Positions 12,023-21,490 of a stretch of 64,000 bases of DNA are shown here, one piece after another (the stretch's first letter is position 1; each line of letters starts with the position of its first letter). The stretch is from Tridacna crocea (lineage: Eukaryota; Mollusca; Bivalvia; Cardiida; Cardiidae). The translations under genes were made by a program, and so were the position numbers. The notes beneath the pieces are model-generated. The model ran no database searches. It was not told the DNA's origin and saw nothing but the letters and a program-made list of their open reading frames with translations. The stretch spans positions 17,511,501 through 17,575,500 of the forward strand of contig OX031072.1 in the NCBI GenBank assembly GCA_943736015.1, read 5' to 3'.

Positions 12023-12098
12023 TGTTACTTTCAAATACAGGAGATTCTGGAAATCAAGACAAAGAACATTCTTAAGAATAGTTGGTGAATACGGGTCC
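12023..12098. mobile_element. Right arm of a family C MITE abutting the minisatellite
   Basis: GTTACTTTCAAATACAGG, then CTGGAAATCAAGACAAAG, CATTCTTAAGAATAGTTGG and TGAATACGGGTCC match the right half of family C. The left arm is missing; the 30-bp array sits in its place. A second, shorter right end occurs at 12443-12472. Confidence 0.65.
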
Positions 12099-12442
12099 TG
12101 CTCTTTACATAAAGTGTGTCAGACTGAAACTTTAATTTCAAAACCTCTTTGAATCTTATTTCATTTTGAAAAAACGTAAGCGTCAAAGGTTCGGATATCA
12201 TATTACCGCTATGGGTGGCAATTTGAATCCTTCGACCGTTTAGGTTTACAAATAGATCGTGTATACATGTTACTATTCAGCTTTGCAGTGTAACTCATAA
12301 AAACCATTAATCAGAAAAGGAACTGAAGTATTTTGACATTTAAATTCATGATCTGAATCGTATAACAATTGAGGTTTGCAATCTAAACTGTATAACCGCT
12401 AATGTTTGCAACCTGAATTATACAAATAGGTTAGCCTATAAA

Positions 12443-12472
12443 TTCCTAAGAATGGTTGGTGAATACGGGCCC
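12443..12472. mobile_element. Terminal fragment of family C
   Basis: CTAAGAATGGTTGGTGAATA followed by CGGGCCC is the family C right terminus. It lies within degenerate minisatellite units. Confidence 0.6.
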
Positions 12473-13156
12473 AGATTGCATTTCGAAACGGTTATGCAGT
12501 TTTAGTTTCAATTTATAAAAGGTATGCAAGTTAGATGGCAATCCTACACTCTGACGTAATCAGAATGCATTCCTTAATGGCAATGTGTTTCAGATGATTA
12601 CAATCTGAAACCATTATAGCTTAAATAACAATTTTATCTGCCATTTAAGTCGATCATCTCAGCCAGTGTTGTTGGTTTTGTACCCATAATATCATCGGCA
12701 AGAATCATGACAATTTAATGTTTCTGGGAGTCGGAAATCGAAGGAAATTTTGAACTGAGAGTAATAATTTGCAAGACGAAACGTGCGCGTGACATTCTAA
12801 TATCTCAGAAAATTTGGGCAAATTGTTCAAAATATTGAATTAGAAGACTCAGTGCGTTACAGACAAGCTTTCGTGAAGATATTCTATTGAGGCATTATGA
12901 TATAACTGACAAAGTATTTTTCGCTAGATAATTTGGTCAAAGGACAAGCACGGTACTCCATTTTGATAATCTTCAGTAGATTAAAGTACCTGAGATTTCT
13001 GTGTCAGTCAGCTCTCTAGACATTCAGAGGACAGATGAAGAAAGATAGGTCAAATCTATCAGTAACTTTTTCACCACAATTCTGTCCTGTTGTTACAGTA
13101 GGTATACTCTGCTTCATTGTGTAGATCCGTTTTGGATTTGTGCTTGACTCTCTGGC
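12473..13156. other. No gene seen
   Basis: Decayed minisatellite units continue to about 12560. The rest shows nothing recognisable. Confidence 0.4.
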
Positions 13157-13312
13157 CTTTATGCACCAACCATTCTTATTTCATTGTAACCACAGTTCTA
13201 GATTTAGAAAGTACCAAAGTACCGCAGCTTCTGATTTGCCAAGCCATTTGGCAGATCCAATCAGAACTTGTGTAACTGAAGCACAAATATAGCTTTAAAA
13301 AGCGTTTTTTAA
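13157..13312. mobile_element. Degenerate family C MITE (copy C6)
   Basis: TGCACCAACCATTCTTATTT on the left, with centre CTTCTGATTTGCCAAGCCAT then TTGGCAGATCCAATCAGAAC. The right end has decayed. Confidence 0.55.
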
Positions 13313-14395
13313 TCTCTGTTCCACTATATTGTCTCTTTTTTAAATCTCATCAATATCATAATCGGTGAGAATGAACTGATTTTTTTACACACGAGATCCG
13401 TGTATATATTAACCTTCGATTTTATGAATCATTTCAATTCGTCAAAATACAAAGATTATTTTAATCTATTACATATTCTATTTTCTTAATGAAGCTGTTT
13501 CGTTCGTAATATGTTACCATTTCCGATGGGTAACTGTCATAGTAAATGCAAATTGTTTCTCATCTGCTGTTTTACTTACACTTTACAAGAGGTCAAATTC
13601 CAACTATAGCGCCGTGATGACATTTTGTCTTTCCACTGTCTTATAAATCAATGAGCTATAGCTTAACTAGCATAGGTACAGACAATTGTCGTAGAAAGAT
13701 TTCCGCGCGAACATAGGTCAAACTAGGTGAAAGGTAATCTTTTCTCCAATTTGATGTCAGTGAATAAGGAGGTATATTAAAGCAGGATTTCACTTTAAAT
13801 AACAATCAAATCTGACATGAAGCTTTTAAAAATATGTCTTTTTCCTTTGGCATGACATGTAGACTTTTGAAAAAAAAAAAAAAATGATATAGCCTTAACG
13901 TCGTGTGAAGTATTAACAAACTTTAGCATGACCTAGGTTACAAGAAAACGGATCGTTTTCCTTCCAGATAATTTTTCATTTATATGACCCCCTTAAAATA
14001 AAATTCCATACAAGAAAAGATATGTAAAAGATGCCACACTTATGTTTCACACTATATTGTCCAAATGATAGATATTTATGTGTCAAAATAAAATTACTTG
14101 TACAGTTTTTATTAAGCACAAACTATTTCTGCTTTCTCATCAACATATGTATGACTGTAAAGTTATTTCTGTACAAAACTCTAAAAAAAGAAAATTGTAA
14201 CCGTAGTTTTTAGAAGCTTTTTCTTTGTATACTTTATTTAAAAAAATGTAACGATTAGCACACACAAGATAATAGTAGTAATTTATGTCGACACTTTCCA
14301 TCATTTTCCCAACGAACCTAAATAGTTTTTTTCCATCTAGTTACAAAATCGTCAAAACAAAACCTCAAGGTCTCAAGTATCCTTGACCTGATTTG
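13313..14395. other. Downstream flank of the receptor gene
   Basis: No repeat family or second gene recognised. It includes a poly-A run near 13870 and probably the 3' untranslated region of the minus-strand receptor at its right end. Confidence 0.4.
14233..14238 (-). terminator. Candidate polyadenylation signal AATAAA for the receptor gene
   Basis: TTTATT on the plus strand reads AATAAA on the minus strand, about 160 bases after the receptor stop codon. The position is plausible for a short 3' UTR, but in AT-rich DNA the hexamer alone is weak evidence. Confidence 0.35.
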
Positions 14396-15604
14396 TTAAA
14401 CCTCCGAATCACGTGTTCCAACCATGGTTGTTACGGTCACGGGTTTTCGGCCCTCAACAAACTTGGGACAACAGCGGCAAAACACAGCAATGAATGTATC
14501 TCGGAACTGTTTACTCATTGTACAATATAGTACAAAGTTTATTCCATTATTTATCAAGGCAAGTATATCCAGAAGGTCCCCTAGGGGCGCATAAACGTTT
14601 TCAAAGAAACCATGAATGAGGCCACACAAAAGATTTAGGACCCCTTGTGGCGTTTCAGTCACTAGAAATAATATAACTACGGCTAGAAGCATCCTTGTCG
14701 TCCTCTGGGAGCGACGAGATCTTTTAGCGCCTGTCCCTACCGGCTGAGTTTCACCATCAACGACAGAGTTTTTGTTCATCATTTTCTTCCGCCTCTTTTC
14801 CGCATCTTGCATCGTCCGGACCAGAAGTACGCTGAATATCGTTAGCAATAAACAAGGCAGTAGTTTGATCAGGGTAGCTTGAACCCAAAAATTGAAGTTC
14901 TGTAAGATTATTTCAGCTTTTGTATCTTCCTTAATTCCAATCCAGAAGATTGTCTTGTTCATATTTTCTGGACTCAAATTTTTTGCTACCAAATGCGCCG
15001 GAGAATTTTGAAGTCTGTATACCGTCGAGTTCGGTATACAGATTACAGCAACGACAAAAGAGACTGCTATGACAGCAGTCTTGGCTCTTTGAACATTACA
15101 CCACCTAGCTCCTCGTCTAGGAAACCGAATAAATACATAGCGGAAAACGGCAAGCGTAACGGTCAACCAGATCGAAATAGAGTGCATGATGACGCTGACG
15201 ATTGCATAACTCAGCTGGAACTTCGCACAGCTCTCGGTGTCTCTCTCTGGGGAGACGTCTGTGCCATGAATGACGTACATTTGTAAAGCGTAGGGCAGAT
15301 AAAAAGCCATGGTTATGCCATCTGAAATTGCCAAGCCTGTGAGAATTATATTTGTTGAAGAGACCATATTTTTCCTCGTAAGTATTATGATATTCAGAAC
15401 ATTTGCTATGACACCAAACACGCACACAATGGTAGCTAGGTATCCATGAACAGATTTATACGTTTCTTCAACCGATTGCAATGGCGGTTGCTTAGTAACT
15501 TCCGATAGATAATTACCCATATTGTAGTATTTTGTGATATTATCATAATACAGTTCTGGACCAATAGATTCTGTGACATTGACATAATATCCAGCTTCGC
15601 TCAT
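14396..15604 (-). CDS. Myosuppressin/FMRFamide-type neuropeptide receptor (rhodopsin-class GPCR)
   Basis: This 402-residue protein is predicted to be a plasma-membrane G-protein-coupled receptor for an amidated neuropeptide. Seven hydrophobic segments lie at about 53-76, 84-109, 131-156, 174-191, 240-264, 304-329 and 340-362. Visible class A landmarks are N68 in TM1, LAISD with D95 in TM2, C126 before TM3, FRY (154-156) in place of DRY, P250 in IKLLPC of TM5, VTETPQG (315-321) in TM6 and INFVLY (355-360) in place of NPxxY. WLTVTLAVFRY, IKLLP, TETPQG and NNGINFVLYC are typical of the protostome myosuppressin/DMSR receptor group; that placement comes from family knowledge. N9, N22, N192 and N216 are N-glycosylation sequons. 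FCRCCPK (375-381) could be palmitoylated, and the C-terminus DSEV fits a class I PDZ ligand. The second extracellular loop has no cysteine. The start is bounded by an in-frame TGA 33 bases upstream. The coding region is one exon; the ligand is unknown. Confidence 0.93.
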   Translation of the reverse strand: MSEAGYYVNVTESIGPELYYDNITKYYNMGNYLSEVTKQPPLQSVEETYKSVHGYLATIVCVFGVIANVLNIIILTRKNMVSSTNIILTGLAISDGITMAFYLPYALQMYVIHGTDVSPERDTESCAKFQLSYAIVSVIMHSISIWLTVTLAVFRYVFIRFPRRGARWCNVQRAKTAVIAVSFVVAVICIPNSTVYRLQNSPAHLVAKNLSPENMNKTIFWIGIKEDTKAEIILQNFNFWVQATLIKLLPCLLLTIFSVLLVRTMQDAEKRRKKMMNKNSVVDGETQPVGTGAKRSRRSQRTTRMLLAVVILFLVTETPQGVLNLLCGLIHGFFENVYAPLGDLLDILALINNGINFVLYCTMSKQFRDTFIAVFCRCCPKFVEGRKPVTVTTMVGTRDSEV

Positions 15605-16496
15605 AATATTCAGCCTGATTTCTGGCTCAGTTTCTCACACCTATCCTTTGACCTTGACCTCGACTTTAACCTTGAAGATCTTTTTTAAGAGAATTGGAGA
15701 AGTGAAAGGCGTCAACCTGAAATTAAAGAAAACAAATTGTGAATAAACCAAATGACGACATTTCTTTTTAAAGTAGTCCTGTATGTTTTTGGCACACCAA
15801 GCAAACTCTGTGTTGACTGCCAAAGGTATGTCAAAAGCGACGATAAGGCAGTCTGTGCGCCTTGTTAAAACATGAAAAGGAGCTGTATAAGTAAAATTAT
15901 TGATAGTAATATATATTGACGATTGGTGTGTTCAGTTACATACGAATACGGTTGAAAACATAAATTCTAGATGGCAATGTGGAGAAGGTGTTCATCATGC
16001 CGAATTTCTGCTTTTGCCGGAATGCTTCCAGGTTGACAAGTGATAAAGTATGCTAAAAATCAGCAAATGGCTTTGTGCGAAAAAAAAAGCAAGAAAAGAA
16101 ATTAAGATTCCTTACAACGAAGAAGCCGCAGAGAGGGAAGCTTTTACAGCAACCCATGGCTTCTTAATCATGAGAAATTCGATTTTTGTACTACAATGAC
16201 AGGGGAAAAACTCAGTAGAAAAAAGTAATCATGTATTTTTTGCCAACAATGACCACATTAATTCTGAAAACCCAAATCTTCATCAATCAGAGGGAAATTT
16301 CTAAACTCTCCACTACTCGGCGATATTTTAGATTTGCCCAAATTCAAAGTACTTGCAGATGACAACTAAGATATGATTTGAAAGAACGGATCGTCTACGA
16401 AAGGACAGAAAATATTGTGGGGTAAGGAGAATATGCTGTTTCCTAGCATCTTCTTCTTATATTATACACGTATTTCATGAGTCTTTTTTTAGAAAT
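15605..16496. other. Upstream flank of the receptor gene
   Basis: Presumably the 5' UTR and promoter side of the receptor. No core promoter motif stands out. Short CCTTGACCTCG-like repeats occur at 15645-15675. A decayed family A piece may lie at about 16320-16460 (AAAATATTGTGGGGTAAGGA). Confidence 0.35.
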
Positions 16497-16800
16497 GTTA
16501 TCGGTAATTTAAGCTGGGGAACTATTTCCCCGTCAGAGTAAATATTTTCCTCCTGTCGAAAATCTGGAACTACTTTTTTTGTTCAACTTGAGATCTATGG
16601 TTTTAGAAGTGGCATTCGTTGACAAAATAATCAGAGAAAATTTAATATATAATTTATTTCATCAGATTGTGATTAATATGGAGAAATGTTTGCCTCAAAA
16701 GGGAAAGGTCCGCGAAAATAACTCGTTATTTTTGCATACCTTTCCCTTTTTCGGCAAATATTTCCCCATATTAACCACAAGCTGATGAAATAAACTATTT
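16497..16800. mobile_element. Palindromic repeat, family H (copy H1)
   Basis: The right part is a foldback: TTTGCCTCAAAAGGGAAAGG, CGCGAAAATAACTCG, then ACCTTTCCCTTTTTCGGCAA and ATTTCCCCATATTAACCACA. The left part includes GTGGCATTCGTTGACAAAAT, which reappears inverted next to the copy at 51334, so the element is about 300 bp. Confidence 0.65.
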
Positions 16801-17040
16801 TTCTCAAAATGTCTTTTAAGGTTCGTTTAAACACGGGACTGTTTGCTAAATGGTTTTATTAAAAAGAAATAAAATAGAGGGCGTGGTACATAAACTAGAG
16901 CGCCTCATTTTGCCCCATGAATTGTAACATCCCTTTTTTCACCAGTACACGTATTCAACAATCCCGAATTATACTTTGTTAAAAATACAAAAGTACAGTG
17001 AATTATAATGATTATATTATATTATTATATTTAAATATAA

Positions 17041-17500
17041 ACAAGAGCGAATAATTTTCGCAAGATACGCCCGTCCCAACGCCAGTTGTCTAGTGGTGTT
17101 GATAATCGTAAAGGGCAGGTAGAGGAAAATAGTAGTGCAGCAGAAATCATATAAGTGATTGAAATAGGCATGAATGTCCCCTGTAATGTTAAGGACACAT
17201 GTTGTAGTCATACAGCCATATGCCGGCTGAAAGTTCTGTTCCGGACAAGCAAGAAATACTGTAAAAATGAAGATCGAAGTGGAATTACTCAAAATCCCTC
17301 TAAGTAAAGTTATTGTTCTTGCGCAATGCACTCCGTAATACTGTAACAAACATGCATACCAAGTTTGAAGTCGTTCTGACTTGAGATGACAAAGTTATAT
17401 TCCGGACAAGCACTAAATGCTAAAAGTGACCATCAAAGGAAAATAAATCAAAGACAGCAGGAGGAAGAGTTACAGTTCCTCCGCACTGCACTTTCAAATA
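17041..17500 (+). mobile_element. Helitron-like element, fourth core type (delta), 3' end not found
   Basis: It begins ACAAGAG followed by the hairpin GCGAA-TAAT-TTCGC, the arrangement seen at the 5' ends of the elements at 23761, 40932 and 55873. Inside are two diverged tandem units of about 159 bp, each marked by TTCCGGACAAGC (about 17240 and 17399). No hairpin-CTRR end was located. The minus-strand open frame of 110 codons here is not gene-like. Confidence 0.45.
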
Positions 17501-17667
17501 TTGCAACAAATAGGCAAACACTGCAGCAGAAGACTTTGAAAACATACTTGTAGTAAAGGATGACAAAAATGAATGGGAGTTTAATTCATGGAATATATTG
17601 TGACAAGAAGGGAAAATCGTTATAAGCAAAATTATGATCTTGAATCTTCACGCTCTACTTTTATTCA

Positions 17668-17778
17668 AACCTTTTGCACACAATGACGACTTTTGAAGAC
17701 CCCTGGAAAGAAGCCTTTTGAAATCATTGTGGAAAAATGAGAAATGCTGGCAACCACAATTTTTCCCACAATGTTTTG
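17668..17778 (-). mobile_element. Partial family A MITE (copy A10)
   Basis: CTTTTGAAGACCCCTGGAAA, GAAGCCTTTTGAAATCATTG, then GAAATGCTGGCAACC and CCCACAATGTTTTGG. The distal half is missing. Confidence 0.55.
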
Positions 17779-17941
17779 GTACGCAGAACAAATGAATAAT
17801 TAGAGTTTGTGATTGGTAAAAAATATAGACATGTGTATTCTAAGGGCCCTTGTGGGACAAAACAGTAGACATGTTTATAGTTAGTGCTCTGCTTATTTTC
17901 TGGAAAATTTATGCCGTCTGTCTTTTTAAAAAGTATATTTT

Positions 17942-18654
17942 GTTTCAAATAGACTGTCGGTGCACCCTAAAAATAACACCAAATGTAAATCCGCTAAGCT
18001 AACCGTCCTCCAGAAAAGAATCGCTCGCATTATTCTAGGCGTTACCCCAAGAACACCGTCGAAAAATCTTTTTTCCCAACTTAATTGGTTAACGTGCGAT
18101 AATAGATGTAAGTATCACACCGGCGTTTTAATTTACAGATGTCGTAATAACCTATCGCCTAGATATATGAGTGACATTATTTCGTTTTCGTGTAACACGA
18201 ATTATAATTTAAGGTCATCTGCTCGTAGTGACATCGTAAACTCTAGATTTAATACATCGTACAAGAAACGGGCATTCTCGTATTTCAGCATGGATGTGTG
18301 GAATGAAATTCCTACTTCCATCAGAGATGCGAAATCAATAATTAGCTTCAAAAAACAGTTCAAACAACATTTATTGAACGCACAGTCCTCGTTATAGTTA
18401 CATTATCATACATCTATACGAAAAAACGTGTATCTGTCCGTATAACTCATATTCCAACATTATTTTGCTATTAACTCATCTTCTGTATTTTCAAACACTA
18501 CAATCATCAGTATCACCAACCATTATCATCTTTATTATTATTATTATTATCCTAAATATTATCGTTACTATCGTTGTTCCACTCATCTTGAAGGCAACAT
18601 TGTAAAAAAGACTTTGTAATATGTCTGAATGTTTTAACCTTCACTAAATAAAGA

Positions 18655-18687
<33 letters not shown>
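17942..18687 (+). mobile_element. 5'-truncated non-LTR retrotransposon (LINE)
   Basis: A polymerase C-terminus is followed by an untranslated tail, AATAAA at 18647-18652 and a TTA-trinucleotide tail to about 18687. The 8-bp word TATATTTT occurs on both sides (17934-17941 and 18688-18695), a plausible target-site duplication. Truncation at the 5' end and a microsatellite tail are usual for CR1- and RTE-type LINEs; the clade is not settled here. Confidence 0.75.
17960..18397 (+). pseudogene. C-terminal fragment of LINE reverse transcriptase/polymerase
   Basis: The reading frame is open for 145 codons and extends upstream to the truncation point with no start of its own. It has the conserved layout of the LINE polymerase tail: LQKRIARIILG, then NLFSQLNWLT, CKYHTGVLIYRC, YNLRSSARSD, then RAFSYFSMDVWNEIP and SFKKQFKQHLL. 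The endonuclease and reverse transcriptase catalytic domains are absent. The frame has no internal stop, so the insertion is probably not very old. It is a dead fragment, not a host gene. Confidence 0.85.
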
Positions 18688-18692
<5 letters not shown>

Positions 18693-18894
18693 TTTCTCCT
18701 GCTAGATGGCATTCTACAATATGACATGCGCCACAACGTTCCTATGCTGTTTTGCTAAATTGAGAAAGCCTATTTTTAATTACCGTTATATTATTATTCT
18801 CCGTCTAATTCAAAGTTAAAAAAAAATAAAGAAATCTGTTACAGGGTAATGGTAAGCCTATTAGAAATTGCGTTACTTAATACTAGTATTTAGA

Positions 18895-18957
18895 CACTTT
18901 TTGAGAACAGAACTATAAAAGCTTCTTCTGATTGGTTAGTAAATATGGGCCCTGGTG
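18895..18957. mobile_element. Decayed family C fragment (copy C7)
   Basis: TTTTTGAGAACAGAACTATA, CTTCTTCTGATTGG, then TTAGTAAATATGGGCCC retain the order of family C motifs with a large internal deletion. Confidence 0.35.
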
Positions 18958-19203
18958 ATGCCCTTGTTCACTACCGTATCCCGTTAGCGAAGATAAACCT
19001 GTCAATGTGATAGAAAGACGCTTATCTGATTCAAGACAAATAAAATGAAAATGAATGTGCTTGTCTGAGGGATAATTTATTTAATATATTGGCAATCTGT
19101 TTTCATAAACTTCGTGACGAGGGCTGTTAGAGTCGATATTGGGCGAAAATACTTTCTTCTTTTGCGTAAGACGTATCGTTCTGACTTACAAAATTCTAAA
19201 AAT

Positions 19204-19245
19204 CGAGAGGGTCATGATGGCCTCATGTCGCTCCACCTATTTATG
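19204..19245 (+). mobile_element. 5' end fragment of a Helitron-like element (gamma-type end)
   Basis: GAGAGGGTCATGATGGCCTC is followed by ATGTCGCTCCACCTA. The hairpin and the GCTCCAC sub-terminal word match the 5' end of the element at 55873. No array or 3' end follows. Confidence 0.5.
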
Positions 19246-19381
19246 AATAAATGTGCCATTCATGTTAACTGTAAGAAGCCGTTATTTAAATAAAGTTCTA
19301 TAGAGAAAACAGGCCTTTCAAAAAGAGTCCTCCCTTTTTCAAGGCGTGTTGACCAGAATTTCGAAGCGAAGCGCAATCGCG

Positions 19382-19683
19382 ATTGATTGATTGAATTTGC
19401 GTTTACATCGTCGCTACCGGTTGCCCATCTGAGCGACGCTCCCAGAAGACGGTTAGTTGTTACAGGGGATAGTGCAAGGATACAGGTCGAAACTACTGAG
19501 AGCTTCGCCTGGTTCTTTAACGTGCTCGGCGTATAGCACCGTCACACGGGACCTCGGTTTACCGTCTCATCTGAAGGACTATTAGTAATTTTAGTTGGCC
19601 AGCCGGAGATTCGAACCCACAACCTGTAGTGACCGGAAACATTGTATTCACGAGTCCTACGCTCTACCTACTGAGCTATATCG
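19382..19683 (-). mobile_element. tRNA-derived SINE, family S2 (copy S2a), with target-site duplication
   Basis: Read on the minus strand it starts with a tRNA-like head: ATAGCTCAGTAGGTAGAGCG as box A and GGGTTCGAATC as box B. A conserved middle follows (ACGGGACCTCGGTTTACCGT on the plus strand); the far end is rich in CAAT repeats. A perfect 9-bp duplication GCAATCGCG flanks it at 19373-19381 and 19684-19692. It is an RNA polymerase III-type retroposon, not a functional tRNA gene. The shared middle domain may place it in a domain-sharing SINE superfamily; that is inference. Confidence 0.85.
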
Positions 19684-19692
19684 GCAATCGCG

Positions 19693-19764
19693 GCCAGCAG
19701 AATGGGGATATAAATCGCGGCCAGAAGAATGGGGATATAAAGGAGAGTGAGAGGTTTGAGGCGT
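19693..19764. repeat. Short direct repeat
   Basis: GCCAGCAGAATGGGGATATA is followed 28 bp later by GCCAGAAGAATGGGGATATA, each preceded by TCGCG. Confidence 0.6.
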
Positions 19765-19848
19765 ATATCATCGGTTTACTTCAAAAACCTCGTAACTGCA
19801 GCTTTTGAAACCAGTAGTTACGAGGTTTTCGAAGTAAACCGACGATAT
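19765..19848. repeat. 85-bp foldback hairpin repeat, family E (copy E2)
   Basis: Arms ATATCATCGGTTTACTTCAA and TCGAAGTAAACCGACGATAT, with CCTCGTAACT and AGTTACGAGG nearer the centre. Confidence 0.8.
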
Positions 19849-20516
19849 TTCACTTTCAGTAAACATGCTGATAATATTTCACGGCAATTACGCTGACAGT
19901 TGTATGTCAAGAAAAAACTGCACAAAACAACCAGTCTAATATTTGAAAATGATCAATCTCTATTTAACAAATACTGTTAGATTTGAAACAAACACCTGCT
20001 CTATAGTGAACCTACACATTACCCTCAATAATGTTTAGAAATTTTCTGGAACGTTTTATTGAATTCATCTACAAATTGGAAGGTTAATTCAGTCGGATAA
20101 ACGCATTTCTATTTCTCTTTTGACAGAATTTCAAACAGATCCAAATTGAAAAGATTTGCAGACGACAACTTGATCACACATGACGAAATTGATGGTAAAG
20201 TGTGAACTTTTAGCGAGACTATTGTTCTTTCAGGCAGATAACAATTGTCTCATGTCGACAAAAATCTGTCAAGTTGGAATAAATGTGCAGAGTAAGTATA
20301 ATTTTGTCGCTAAGATATCCGGATTTATATCCGAAAGGGGAGAGAATAAAGTAAGAGTAGCAAATACAGATTCTTTTACTCCTTTTCTCACATTATCTTT
20401 AAAGTCTTTCTCTCTCAGGGATCTAACAAGCACGAGAACGTTGCTCAAGGCTTTCAGATTTTTATCTAAAATGAGCACCCCTTATACTACTGCTAAATGA
20501 GCACGTTATCTATAGG
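19849..20516. other. No gene; traces of family A
   Basis: Pieces such as TCCAAATTGAAAAGATTTGC (about 20138) and TCTCTCTCAGGGATCTAAC (about 20410) look like scattered family A sequence. The 106-codon frame here spans them and is not gene-like. Confidence 0.35.
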
Positions 20517-20745
20517 TTTTATTTCATTACCAAATGACAATATTTTAGGCTTGTACAAATTGAAAGAATCTGCAGACGACAAATTAAAAGTGACTGAAAT
20601 TTGAAATTTGTTTTGTGAAGGGTAGAAAACATTTTGGGAAAAGGAGAAAATGCTGGCTACCAGCATTTTCTCCTTTTCCCACAATGTTTTCTAGAGGCTT
20701 CTTTCTCAGGGTCGTCAAAAGTAGGGATTGTGTGATAATGGTTAA
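20517..20745 (+). mobile_element. TTAA-type palindromic MITE, family A (copy A11)
   Basis: Body CATTACCAAATGACAATATT, GAATCTGCAGACGACAAATT, a near-perfect central stem around GCTGGCTACCAGC, and end TGTGATAATGGTTAA. The left TTAA is mutated. The length is 229 bp. Confidence 0.8.
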
Positions 20746-20819
20746 ATCTGGAAAGAAGCCAACTACATTCAGCCAGCAATATAGATTTGCGTTCATTATA
20801 CAAAATCGTAAAGGTCTTG

Positions 20820-20885
20820 ACAAAAAAATCAGACTACACGGTCTGTGTAGACTGATCTCATTCTGCAGTGTCCACGTAAGGACCA
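20820..20885. mobile_element. Family D palindrome fragment (copy D4)
   Basis: AATCAGACTACACGGTCTGT, GTAGACTGATCTC, CTGCAGTGTCCACG. Only the central hairpin and one flank are recognisable. Confidence 0.5.
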
Positions 20886-21211
20886 ATAAGGCTGTTCTTT
20901 GAATACTAAAGTTTAGACAGAAAAATACAAACGGCTAACAAAATACATTTTATCGTAATCTATTTTGCACCAGGAATATCTTCTTCGTGATGCATTGTGA
21001 CAACTGAAAATAGATGATTTGATGGGCTTTAGAAACTTAAGATACTCCCATGGCGACATTTTGCATCAATTTTGGTTTAAAAGTCTAGCACTACCGATAC
21101 CATGCTTCAACAAATCTGTTTTTTCTTTTTCTGAGACAAGCTTCTTGTTTTAACTCTAACCCTTCCAGTGTCATAGATAAAACAAATCTATAATTTTCTG
21201 GAGACGACATC

Positions 21212-21490
21212 GAGTAAGATCAAGACCACAGTGGTGTCCGTGGGCGTGGGGAAGCGCGTCTGTCTCATAACCTAAAGGTCACGAGTTCGATACCCGGTAG
21301 CGGGTGTAAACTTTGGGATTTTTCATTGGCCCATTGGTGCGAGTACTAGTGTAGTTCCCTGGAATCAGAATCGGGAGAGATTAGTTTAAGTTGTAAGAAC
21401 TTGTTTCTCAATCGATGTAAAATAATTATGTCTAAACTAAACTAAGATCACAGAACACGTAGTCTGATCTTCTAGCCACACCGTCTGCTT
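21212..21490. mobile_element. Family D MITE interrupted by a SINE (copy D5)
   Basis: The left part GTAAGATCAAGACCACA ends at 21230. The right part AAGATCACAGAACACG then TAGTCTGATCTTC resumes at 21444. Together they rebuild the family D hairpin, split by the SINE at 21231-21443. Confidence 0.65.
21231..21443 (+). mobile_element. tRNA-derived SINE, family S1, complete copy with target-site duplication
   Basis: The tRNA-like head contains a box A region (GTGGGCGTGGGGAAGCGCG) and a box B region (CACGAGTTCGATACCC). It is followed by about 130 bp of body and a tail of TAAACT repeats. AAGACCACA at 21222-21230 and AAGATCACA at 21444-21452 form a 9-bp target duplication with one transition. The tail matches the fragment at 48-145. 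Confidence 0.8.

Noticed and set aside
11479-12075. Repeat peptides on both strands
   Set aside because: They result from the 30-bp period being a multiple of three.
14993-15425. Open frames on both strands within the receptor gene
   Set aside because: Shadows of the receptor coding sequence in other frames.
19590-19683. Functional tRNA gene on the minus strand
   Set aside because: Box A and box B are present, but the rest does not fold into a clean tRNA and is fused to a SINE body with target duplication.
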